Shown: positions 1 through 8,620 of the stretch, one piece after another
Layout of the letters: each line of letters begins with the position of its first letter
Position numbering within the stretch: the first letter of the stretch is position 1
NCBI GenBank assembly: GCA_001839685.1
Contig: MLAK01001149.1
Span: 7,474 to 71,473 of the forward strand
Length of the DNA stretch: 64,000 nt
Source of the DNA: Tritrichomonas foetus
Taxonomy: Eukaryota > Parabasalia > Tritrichomonadida > Tritrichomonadidae
Direction: 5' to 3'
The notes under the pieces: generated by a model
Seen by the model: only the letters and a program-made list of their open reading frames with translations
Told to the model about the DNA's origin: nothing
Databases searched by the model: none
Position numbers and translations under genes: made by a program

Positions 1-998
1 TTTGGCTGCGTTTCTGTTCCAGCTCGAACATTTGGCTTCGTTTTCTCCGATCCAGCTCGATCATTTTCAGTATTTGGCTGCGTTTGAGATCCAGCTCGAT
101 CATTTGGCTGCGTTTGAGATCCAGCTCGATCATTTTCATAATAATTATAATTGTATGAATCAAAAAGAAATTCTTCTGATTCGTGATAATAATCATTTTC
201 GGAATAATATGATTCCTGATATGAATCTTGTTCTCCAGCTCCTCTTTCTTCTTCTTCCTCATGNATTTCTTCAACTTTGGTTTCAACTTTTGTTTCAACT
301 TTTGGAATTGTTATTCGATTTATAAAAGGTGATTTTCCAGCAGGCGATTTACCTGGACGATGAATTAAAAACACTGGTGTTTTCTTTAATTTCGGACTTT
401 GATTTTCCGATTTCGGAATTTCGGAATTTGTTGAATTTTCCGATTTCGGAATTTCGGAATTTGCTGCATTTGTTGAATTTGATGAATTTTCCGATTTAAG
501 AATTTCGGAATTTGTTGAATTTGTTGAATTTGATGAATTTTCCGATTTAAGAATTTCGGAATTTTCTGCATTTGTTGAATTTGATGAATTTTCCGATTTC
601 GGAATTTCGGAATTTGCTGCATTTGATGAATTTGGAATTTCGGAATTTGCTGCATTTGCTGCATTTGATGAATTTGCTGCATTTGATGAATCTGATGAAT
701 TAATAATTTCGGAATTTTCCGATTTCGGAATTTCGGAATTTGAAGCTGCAGCCGACATTTTGGTCGAATCTGAATTTAACGCTCNTGATGNTGCTGCTGT
801 CTCTGTGGATGTTGTAGATGATGTTGAAGTTGATTGATGTTGGATTTGGGTCGATGCTGTCGAAGCCTCCAATGGAGCTGCAGCCGACATTTGCGAATTT
901 GGCGGAATTGATGATTGCGGAATATTGCTTGATGTCGCTAANNNNTGNTTNAATTGTTGAAACAACATGTAGTCTGCTTCGCTGATTTGGAATTGCAT
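1..998 (-). CDS. low-complexity Ser/Asn/Glu-rich protein, partial
   Basis: Reading from the ATG at 998-996, one frame stays open to the window edge (about 332 codons) once the unresolved bases at 264, 785, 791, 942-945, 948 and 951 are read as in-frame unknowns. It starts MQFQISEADYMLFQQL, passes a Ser/Thr/Ala-rich stretch, then a repeat block at about 408-740 built from units such as NSEIPKSENSSNSTNAA. After that come a basic Pro/Lys segment (HRPGKSPAGKSPF), an acidic run, a Tyr/Asn-rich stretch, and near the left edge copies of a 10-residue unit NDRAGSQTQP (30 bp). No catalytic domain is visible and no function is proposed. The stop lies outside the window. The clustered Ns fit poor assembly over repeats. 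The frame was checked codon by codon through the upstream half and at several later anchors. Confidence 0.7.
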   Translation of the reverse strand, partial: MQFQISEADYMLFQQXXXXLATSSNIPQSSIPPNSQMSAAAPLEASTASTQIQHQSTSTSSTTSTETAAXSXALNSDSTKMSAAASNSEIPKSENSEIINSSDSSNAANSSNAANAANSEIPNSSNAANSEIPKSENSSNSTNAENSEILKSENSSNSTNSTNSEILKSENSSNSTNAANSEIPKSENSTNSEIPKSENQSPKLKKTPVFLIHRPGKSPAGKSPFINRITIPKVETKVETKVEEXHEEEEERGAGEQDSYQESYYSENDYYHESEEFLFDSYNYNYYENDRAGSQTQPNDRAGSQTQPNTENDRAGSEKTKPNVRAGTETQP

Positions 999-1139
999 TT
1001 TAAAAAATGAAGTCGANCCATGGACATGTGATATAAAATAAAATTTTCAGGCAATAAACTTTAACCATTAGTTTTCCGGTTGAAGGTGAAATCCTAAAGT
1101 TTTTTATTGAGAGATAATAGATGACACATTAACTTTTTG

Positions 1140-1184
1140 AAAGATCTATGGGTTGGTACCAAAGGGACCAACTTGTAGATCTTT
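1140..1184. other. 18-bp hairpin, possible structured RNA or regulatory dyad
   Basis: Arm 1140-1157 (AAAGATCTATGGGTTGGT) pairs with 1167-1184 (ACCAACTTGTAGATCTTT) as a continuous 18-bp stem with three G-U wobbles if transcribed from the plus strand. The loop is 9 nt (1158-1166). A short T-run follows. It lies far from both flanking ATGs (142 and 444 bp). Confidence 0.5.
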
Positions 1185-1415
1185 TTATAGATGATGATTC
1201 TCATTCATTCATTTCCAGTGTTGGCAAATCATATGTTATACAGTACAATTTTTTATATTGATTCAAATCTAATTTAGATATTCAAGAAATTTTCAATTTT
1301 TGATTACCATCAAGGTGTGACAAATATTTGAGATCACATATTTCTCAAATTTCAAAAAAACTCATTGAAAAAAAAACCAGAAACAAGAAAAAGTTAGATA
1401 GTTATATCGGTTAAT

Positions 1416-1439
1416 GGTCAATCACCTTTTTATGGTCAA
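1416..1439. promoter_or_regulatory. two GGTCAA motifs
   Basis: Two ATGGTCAAT copies 18 bp apart lie about 190-210 bp upstream of the ATG at 1628. The same hexamer recurs ahead of several other genes in the window. Function is inferred only from recurrence. Confidence 0.3.
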
Positions 1440-1627
1440 TGTATTTGAATACAGCGCTTTGAAAAAGTTTACTTCACAAAACCCAAAGTTCCGAATTTTA
1501 ATTATTGATGAACGATACAAAAAGTTAGAATCCGAATTTCAATGATAAACAATATATAATCAAAAAGTTAACAATCAATCTCCCATCTATCTCAAAAAGT
1601 TGATTCAAAAAAAATATCATCAGTTTG

Positions 1628-4600
1628 ATGTCGAAGTACGACAACTATTTCACATTAATCTGCAATCAATGGGCAACTACACTCACAGCCAAACTTTGTA
1701 TTGCATCCAGCAAAGATCAAGCGTCACTTGATAAGATCATATCACAGCGCGTTACCAAATTGAGCAGTAATCATGAAGTTACGGAAGCCCTCAATAGCGG
1801 TCTCCAACTCACTCGCACACATACACCAGAGCAAATTAATATGATCAGCGAATCAGCAGAAAGCATGATCCTACAATTGCATAGTGATGAAATATTTCCA
1901 AGATTATTCTCAAATATTTTCTCACTTGCCCACCTTGTTTTAACCAGTATTATCGACAAGTCATCCCGTACCAAACAAGCACTTCATACTGACCAGATTG
2001 TGCAAGAAGAGAAATTATCTGAACTCGATCAACTTATGTGTGATACTTTTGTGTATCTTTCATCAATTCTTGATGCTGCTGTTCAATCACACAAGCTCTC
2101 AACAGTATCTCAAATCGATCTCAGATTGATCGAATACATTTTCCACTATGTTGATCACACACTTCCAAATACTGTTCGTGCAAGTGCTGGTAAAATCATG
2201 TGTGCTCTTTCCGCATCACCAAAGCATTGCCAAGCAATTTCAGATTATTTTTGGAAAGCATTTAATGCTTGTAAGAAAGATGATGAATTTCGTAATTTTT
2301 CTTCTCTTATTGATGGTATTATGGATCTTCAGCTTTCTCTTGCCACACCAGAACTTGCCGAAGCAGCAATTCAATTTTTAGCATGCTTTACAACAAACGT
2401 CAAAAAAGTTGAAAGAGGTGTTCTTAGGATGAAATTTTTGGCAGCTTTGAGTTCAATTATTAAAAAGCTCTGTAGTTATTCTGTTGCTGCAAATCATGCT
2501 GAATTCAATAGATTAATGATGGAAATTTGGGGTGTTGTTGTCAAATGGTCAACAAGAGCCAAGCATACAGTTTTCTGTTTGGAATTCCTTCAAAAGATGT
2601 CTGCAGTAATGTCAGCCAATTTTTTCATCGCAGAACATGGGAAACAACTCTTTTCACTTCTTTTCAAAGCAGTTAAGGATACAAAATGCGATGTTGAAGT
2701 CTTAAAGATCATTCGAGATGCATTTGCTAATGTTCATGAACTCTACTATGATGGCCACTTTGCAGAATTCCATGACATTATTGAAGGGGGCTTAAATCAC
2801 GCTCTCTTCAAAGTTTCATCTTCTCATCATATTCCAAAGTTCAAAGCACCAGAACAACTCGATTTAATAGTTGAAATATATACCGAAATTGGAAAGAAGA
2901 AATTCTTACCGGTTGTTGATCTTTGTCGTGCTGTTTTCAAAGAACAAGATCCAGTTGAATCAAAGACACAAAGACTCATTTGCATTAGATCTCTTGGAAA
3001 CCTTGCAAAAGCAATTCCAGATGTTTTAGTTGAATATAATGATGAACTTTACCAATATATTCAACCAATGCTTCTTACAACTACACCGAATCCAGAAGAA
3101 ACAAAATATGCTCTTCTTACATTCCCACTTATTTATTCACCAGATGATTCAATGCTTGCACAAACTTCACAAGTCATTTTCGAAATGTCTTTGAATGATC
3201 CAGATGGTGTTGAATCACAACCATTCCAATCAATCATCAATTATATTGAAAAACTGGTTTCTTTCAAATGCAATCCATTAACTGTGATCAACTATTGCCA
3301 TACACTCACCAAGTTAATTGTTACGTTGCCAAAGGAAGAAATTCATAAGAAATTGGATTATCTTCTTGGAATAATTACAGCATTCAATAATACATTAACT
3401 AAGCAATCAGACAATCTTAGGGAAATCACCAACCATTCGTTTGCACTCGGCGTTACAGATTGGATTGATTTCCGTACAAAATTAGATGAGGCACTTTTGA
3501 CTTTATTAGTTTATCAAGATGATTCTATTGTTAAAAAGGCTAAAGAAATCGAGCTTCTATTTTTAAAGGATGCCCTTGCTCAGCTTGATCAAATTTGTCT
3601 TCCACAACCAGTTTATAATGTTTGTAATCTGATTAACGACACAACAGGTGACATTATTCGCCAACTTCCAAGCTTATCTAAATCAAATTCGAAGATATTT
3701 GAAGATATTTTCGATGCTTTAATTTTATCATGGAAAGATAATTTCAGCCGCTTTGAGAAGCCATATAGAGGTCGCTACTTGATCCTTATGGCAGCTTTAG
3801 CTCGTCCAAATTGTCATCAACTTAAGATGTTCCTCGAAGAAATTTTCATCATCTTTAAGAAGATGCCAACTTACCAAGCAACAAGCACGGCAATTGACTT
3901 ACTCACTCCATCGCTTTGGGTAAACGTTTTGAATGAACTCCAATCATGGATGGCTTCAGTTGGACTCACAATTCCAAATTTCTGGGTTCAATACACCAAC
4001 ATTTACTATGCAATTTCAAATAATCCAAACTTTAGTGAAGCTTTAGGCAAAGATGCTAAACTTGTTGAACATATGGAAAGATACATTGCATCATTGTGGC
4101 ACAAAAAACAAGATCCAGAATCACAAGGATTCTACACAACTTTGGAAAAGACCCTGAAAATCATCATTTCATATGTTTCCCAATCACCAAATCATTTCTC
4201 ACATGTTCTTGAACCTAAACCAGAAGCTTATGGTGAATTCCTTGATTCATTCCGTGATGCAATTCACTTTGAATTCTCAGAGAAATTCACATCAACATTC
4301 CTTGAAACTTATTTGAAGACACTTGAAGTTATATTCCACTATTCATCTTTCTCAAACCCAGCAATCTTTGACGATTTCTGTGCATGGATGGAAATACTTT
4401 CTGCCCAAGCAAAGACTAACGAACAAATTCAACAAATGGTTGTAAAAGTTATGGAAATTTGCTTATCGCAAAATCCATCATTTCTTGAAAATTATTTCAA
4501 GAATGCAGTAACACCATTTGGGCTCTTTGCATCACAACTTCTCCTTGCTATCACCAATGTATATGTTAAGAATCCAGATACATTCGAAGAAAAGTTTGAA

Positions 4601-6877
4601 AATGGTAATGCCGTTGTTTTGGCTACCGTTTTACTCCACTTAAGAAACGATGATCCACTTCCACGTCAAGCTGCAGCCAAATTGATGTGTATATTGATTG
4701 CTAAATCACATATTTTCACCAGCGAACCACCAACATATCTCATGATGTCACTTACATCACACTCACCATCTGGATATGTAACACAAGCTTCACATTTCAT
4801 CAACTTTGCTTCTAAGAATATCACATCGAAGCTTGCTGCGAGCGTTTTCCAAATCTTTGCATCAAACTTCAAGAAAATGCTTGATTTCCAACAACAACTT
4901 CTTTTAATGCTTGCAACTTTCCTTAAATTATTCGTTGTTGAATGCCCAGTTGATAAAGCTGTTACAATTCTTCTTCGTCTTACAGCCCAAAGCGACTTCA
5001 ATGATCCAGAAATCTCTGGAAATGTTTCTCTTCTTTGGCTCCAGTACTTCAGTCTTGTAGATAAAGACCTTTACAGTGCAATCATTAATGCTATATTTAG
5101 CACAGCAGCTGCACAAGAAAACTTGAAGAGCGTTGAAACATTTTCAGCAATTAATGCTTTAGTTTATGCATTCGAAGCTTCACCTGAAGATGCATGCAAA
5201 GCTTTGTTCGAACCATTAATGAAGTACAACAGAAAAGTTCCAAAGAATTATGACGATTTTGTAAAACTAGTTTCTAAACCAACCGTTGACTTCGTTGTTA
5301 CACGTGAAGAAATTGTTGCTGCCAATGTTCTTTCACAAATCATTCTTTCAATTGAGTCTAAAGAAGTATTCGAAAAGCTTGTTGTTCCACGTTTAGCACC
5401 ACTTATGTTCTTTGCTGCAATGATGCATGATCAAGATGAATTTGCAATCACTCCATTCCATCCATTATTTGATGCAATTTTGAATACAGCTCTCTTTAGA
5501 TTTGCTAATACATCAAAACTCTTTACATCTAACTTAGAACGTGTTCAAGCAGCAAACTTAGTGCTAAGAGCATCATCACTTAATCAGCAATATGAAATCT
5601 TTGTTGGCTCTTCATCTTCATCTTCATCTAAGCATATCATTGCATATGATCAAAATGCAGTTAAAACATTTACTGAACTTCTTTGCCAACTTGATCCAAA
5701 CTTCAAACATAATTTCTTCAACATTGTTCTTGCAAACACATTCGTGGTTACAGATAATGATAGGACAATGGAACCATTCCTTATTTTAATGGCTTTAATT
5801 GAAGAATTTGATACAAAAAATGTTTTCAATATGATGCTTTTCTCTGTTTGTGCATTTAAGAACAAGAGAGGTGATATTGTTGACTCTATCATTGATATTG
5901 TCAAACAAAGAATGCTGAGTGAATCATTGTCAGAAGAAGCATTCGCTAAAGAGGCTGCATCAATTATTTCATGTTTCATTCTCTTCTTATCACTTGATTG
6001 CAGGAGATCATTATCAATTCATGTCATCAAGATCATTTCCGAAATCTGTACTAGAGTTATGAAGCTTTCTGCTAAAATTAAAGTTTCACAAGAGCTTTCT
6101 TCGTTCTTGAATAAATTTGGTGGAGATGAATACATTGCTAGTCTCTTTGTGAAATTCGTTGAAGAAACACAAACCCTTGGAGAACAATCAATTGATGATG
6201 TTATCACCTGCCTTGTTGCTGTGTCAAATGTTATTTCCATTATTAGTGGTGATGAGTTCAACTGGTGCTTCATTTTTGCCGTCTTGCTTGAAGGATATCG
6301 TCACTTCTTGGCTGTTCTTGGACAAAGACCAACTAAAGATTTGATTCCAAACATTCCAATTTCTAGAGTTGATATGTTTGCCGACTATCTTGCTATTAAT
6401 ATCGATGATGCACGAATGCGTCACTTTGTTGTTGAATTCTTTGTAAGCAGTATGAAATCATTCAAGTTCATTGATCTTCATAAAGACAATGTTGCAATGA
6501 TGATTATTTCTGCATTTTTGATAAAGACAGAAATCAAATTGAATCCAAATCTTTTTGACAATTTGGTTAAAATGTCTCTTCTTCTTTCTATCACAGCCGA
6601 TGAATCAGGAAAGGCCGAAGCTGCCCACCTCCTTAAGTATTTGATCAATCATACAAATCATCCAGTTGATTCCAAGTTTTATTCATATGCTGAACTTCGA
6701 CCGAAACTGGTCGAAACGACTTTGAAACCAATCGGATACTTTACACCACACAAGAAGATGAGTATCGATAAAGAGTGCCTACCATCGTGCAGAATCTTCC
6801 GTGCAGCACAACAAACGCAAGATGTCATTAACTTCTTAATGAACCATCTTAAGGATAATATTGAATCATGCACGTAA
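1628..6877 (+). CDS. large alpha-solenoid (HEAT/ARM-like) protein, function unknown
   Basis: 1749 residues starting MSKYDNYFTLICNQW; the ATG at 1628 follows an in-frame TTG that I did not use. The whole protein is built of amphipathic helices of about 15-20 residues with little charge clustering, as expected of a HEAT/ARM-type superhelix. There are no membrane segments, no signal peptide and no catalytic motif. A short Ser run (SSSSSS) near residue 1330 may be a loop. I do not recognise the family; scaffolds of the neurofibromin, tuberin or CLASP kind would look similar in a raw read. The frame is uninterrupted over 5.2 kb and codon use is regular, so it is a real gene. It ends in TAA and is followed by an AT-rich spacer with a 20-nt T-run. 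Confidence 0.85.
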   Translation: MSKYDNYFTLICNQWATTLTAKLCIASSKDQASLDKIISQRVTKLSSNHEVTEALNSGLQLTRTHTPEQINMISESAESMILQLHSDEIFPRLFSNIFSLAHLVLTSIIDKSSRTKQALHTDQIVQEEKLSELDQLMCDTFVYLSSILDAAVQSHKLSTVSQIDLRLIEYIFHYVDHTLPNTVRASAGKIMCALSASPKHCQAISDYFWKAFNACKKDDEFRNFSSLIDGIMDLQLSLATPELAEAAIQFLACFTTNVKKVERGVLRMKFLAALSSIIKKLCSYSVAANHAEFNRLMMEIWGVVVKWSTRAKHTVFCLEFLQKMSAVMSANFFIAEHGKQLFSLLFKAVKDTKCDVEVLKIIRDAFANVHELYYDGHFAEFHDIIEGGLNHALFKVSSSHHIPKFKAPEQLDLIVEIYTEIGKKKFLPVVDLCRAVFKEQDPVESKTQRLICIRSLGNLAKAIPDVLVEYNDELYQYIQPMLLTTTPNPEETKYALLTFPLIYSPDDSMLAQTSQVIFEMSLNDPDGVESQPFQSIINYIEKLVSFKCNPLTVINYCHTLTKLIVTLPKEEIHKKLDYLLGIITAFNNTLTKQSDNLREITNHSFALGVTDWIDFRTKLDEALLTLLVYQDDSIVKKAKEIELLFLKDALAQLDQICLPQPVYNVCNLINDTTGDIIRQLPSLSKSNSKIFEDIFDALILSWKDNFSRFEKPYRGRYLILMAALARPNCHQLKMFLEEIFIIFKKMPTYQATSTAIDLLTPSLWVNVLNELQSWMASVGLTIPNFWVQYTNIYYAISNNPNFSEALGKDAKLVEHMERYIASLWHKKQDPESQGFYTTLEKTLKIIISYVSQSPNHFSHVLEPKPEAYGEFLDSFRDAIHFEFSEKFTSTFLETYLKTLEVIFHYSSFSNPAIFDDFCAWMEILSAQAKTNEQIQQMVVKVMEICLSQNPSFLENYFKNAVTPFGLFASQLLLAITNVYVKNPDTFEEKFENGNAVVLATVLLHLRNDDPLPRQAAAKLMCILIAKSHIFTSEPPTYLMMSLTSHSPSGYVTQASHFINFASKNITSKLAASVFQIFASNFKKMLDFQQQLLLMLATFLKLFVVECPVDKAVTILLRLTAQSDFNDPEISGNVSLLWLQYFSLVDKDLYSAIINAIFSTAAAQENLKSVETFSAINALVYAFEASPEDACKALFEPLMKYNRKVPKNYDDFVKLVSKPTVDFVVTREEIVAANVLSQIILSIESKEVFEKLVVPRLAPLMFFAAMMHDQDEFAITPFHPLFDAILNTALFRFANTSKLFTSNLERVQAANLVLRASSLNQQYEIFVGSSSSSSSKHIIAYDQNAVKTFTELLCQLDPNFKHNFFNIVLANTFVVTDNDRTMEPFLILMALIEEFDTKNVFNMMLFSVCAFKNKRGDIVDSIIDIVKQRMLSESLSEEAFAKEAASIISCFILFLSLDCRRSLSIHVIKIISEICTRVMKLSAKIKVSQELSSFLNKFGGDEYIASLFVKFVEETQTLGEQSIDDVITCLVAVSNVISIISGDEFNWCFIFAVLLEGYRHFLAVLGQRPTKDLIPNIPISRVDMFADYLAINIDDARMRHFVVEFFVSSMKSFKFIDLHKDNVAMMIISAFLIKTEIKLNPNLFDNLVKMSLLLSITADESGKAEAAHLLKYLINHTNHPVDSKFYSYAELRPKLVETTLKPIGYFTPHKKMSIDKECLPSCRIFRAAQQTQDVINFLMNHLKDNIESCT

Positions 6878-7289
6878 ACTCAATTAATCACACACCATCA
6901 TCTTATTTCCTTCTTTTTTTTTTTTTTTTTTTTTTCGATGATAGTTGTTATATGATGAAATGAAATAGTGAGAGGAAAATGTGTTATACGATCAATCAGA
7001 ATTTTGTAGTTCGAGATCGGATTTTTTATGAAAAGAGATATTTTATTGTATTTTATTGTATTTTTTGAGATTTCAGACGATAAGATGATGAGTTTTCCGA
7101 CAAGTCTTGCCAAAAGCATTATAGAATAATAATTAAAACAACATAGAGAATAAAAAATATTATTTTTTGACAATTCATGTTTATTATTAATTGCACTCTC
7201 ACTTATATGTTGAATTGAAATTTTTATGACAGTGTGTTTGAAAATAATAAGTTTCCAATGAATTCAATGATATCCATAAAAACGATAGA
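6878..7289. other. convergent intergenic spacer
   Basis: 412 bp between the 3' ends of the solenoid gene and the Smr gene. It contains a poly-T tract near 6917-6936 and otherwise AT-rich sequence. I see no gene in it. Confidence 0.7.
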
Positions 7290-7661
7290 TTATTTCACCG
7301 GAACAAGGATTTGGCCTTCGTTCTTTGGATCGATTTGTGGTTTGTATTTCATGTCTTTACACTTCTCAAGAATCATCGGCTTCAATACAGCTTTTCCTTC
7401 TTTCGAATGATGGCCTTTACCTGAAATAAAGATAAGCTGTGAGAGTTTCTGGTCGCAAATAGTTTTCGGCTTATTGTTAAGTGCGTATTCGATAAAGTTT
7501 TCACAGTCGACATATTTCACCCTATGAAAATCGAAACTGACAGAAACTGGAATGTTGAGTTCGCCATCATCATCATCATCAATATCGATTTTAACATCGC
7601 GTGTTTTAACTTTCCCTTTTTTAGCTGGAGCTTCACTTGATTGGCTTGGTCCGCAACCCAT
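7290..7661 (-). CDS. MGC-type small Smr-domain protein
   Basis: 123 residues. The N-terminus MGCGPSQSSEAPAKKGK has Gly2-Cys3 followed by small and basic residues, the classical dual N-myristoylation plus palmitoylation signal, so membrane attachment is inferred. An acidic run (DIDDDDDGE) leads to a compact C-terminal domain: SFDFHRVKYVDCENFIEYAL, then LIFISGKGHHSKEGKAVLKP, then a closing strand NEGQILVPVK. This order matches the Smr (MutS2 C-terminal) domain: the LDLHG-like strand with its His, and the GKG-x-HS-x-G loop with xLKP. Smr domains are nucleases or nucleic-acid binders in other proteins; whether this one is active is unknown. The ATG at 7661 is the only good start and the stop is TAA. 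Confidence 0.75.
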   Translation of the reverse strand: MGCGPSQSSEAPAKKGKVKTRDVKIDIDDDDDGELNIPVSVSFDFHRVKYVDCENFIEYALNNKPKTICDQKLSQLIFISGKGHHSKEGKAVLKPMILEKCKDMKYKPQIDPKNEGQILVPVK

Positions 7662-8066
7662 CTTGGAATTCTTTACAGGAAATTTTCAATACTTTTTATG
7701 AATCATTGTTTGTCTTCTGAATCATTTACATTTTTGAATATGGCGATGCTTTCAATCTTTTTTAATTCACAGACTTTTGAAAATGAAGTGAAATCATTGT
7801 AGAGTAAAAAGTGATCGGGATTCATACTTTTTCATGAGAATTTTTCATCGAGAGCTCTGAACTGTTTTTAAGCGGAAACTTGGTCAATTGTATTCAATGT
7901 AATTTCAATGAATCATTTGAATCATATCTATTTCATTCACATTTAGATGAAAAAGCTGAGTGTTGTGGCATTTGATGATTTTCACGGCAAAATAGCACAC
8001 TGTGTGAGTTAATGCCATGTTTAAATTATTAAAGAAAAATGTAATTTCATTCGTTAATAAATTAAT
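7662..8066. other. intergenic region upstream of the Smr gene
   Basis: 405 bp, AT-rich. It holds one GGTCAA at 7882-7887, about 220 bp before the Smr ATG, and a weak 7-bp inverted repeat AAAAAGT/ACTTTTT near 7808-7835. No gene is seen. Confidence 0.6.
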
Positions 8067-8508
8067 TTATGTCAGGCTTTTTACATCCTTTAATTTTGAA
8101 ATTTCATGGCTATAGTTGTCATTCTTTGTTATTTTCATGTAATCATGCATTACTGGAACAAAAAATTTGGAAATAAACGAATTTCGAGAAGTCTTTGATA
8201 TTTGTTGAAATAGCTTAAGGGCTTCGCTATATTCAAGAAGAATATAGTGTAATTCATTGTAGATTAAATCCAAGTAGTATTTAACTAAGTACAAACCATC
8301 ATGCACGAATTGCTGATTTTGATTTCGCTACAAGTTTTGACTCTAAAAAGAGCATGAATGCTAATATTTTACTATTTTTACCCCCTGAACGAGCAAATGA
8401 TGACAATAGCACATAAAAAGTTGACCAATATTCTTTTGGACTACTTTTAAACTTCATTTTAACCAATGGTGAATAACAAAATCTTAAAATCTCTGAGTAT
8501 TCATTCAT
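8067..8508 (-). pseudogene. short helical ORF broken by a frameshift
   Basis: The ATG at 8508 opens a frame (MNEYSEILRFCYSPL...) that stops at 8299-8301. The reading continues in another frame from about 8306 (VHDGLYLVKYYLDLIYNEL...) to a stop at 8067. Both halves have similar helical composition and join naturally, giving a protein of about 140 residues. Causes could be a one-base indel in a dying gene, a sequencing error, or a very short spliced segment: removing 8313-8331 (19 nt, GT...AG) would also join the frames, but there is no branch motif and the length is implausible. I recognise no family. It lies just downstream of the LRR gene's 3' end on the same strand. Confidence 0.4.
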
Positions 8509-8620
8509 GCAAATTATAATCTAATAAAACCAGATGAATAATGAAACTCAAAAAAGAGAAAAAAGATAGAAAAAGGAAAAATATTGATTAGATCCGATCT
8601 ATTTAATATATTTTAACATT

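Larger units (their letters stand above)
999..1627. other. intergenic region between divergent genes
   Basis: 629 bp of AT-rich DNA between a minus-strand gene starting at 998 and a plus-strand gene starting at 1628, so it should hold both promoters. It contains a strong hairpin at 1140-1184 and two GGTCAA copies at 1416-1421 and 1434-1439. No open frame of interest is seen. Confidence 0.7.

Noticed and set aside
386..682. Minus-strand frame rich in Met-Gln-Gln-Ile repeats
   Set aside because: It is the shifted frame of the Asn/Ser-rich repeat gene at 1-998, which is open much further in the other frame and has a proper ATG.
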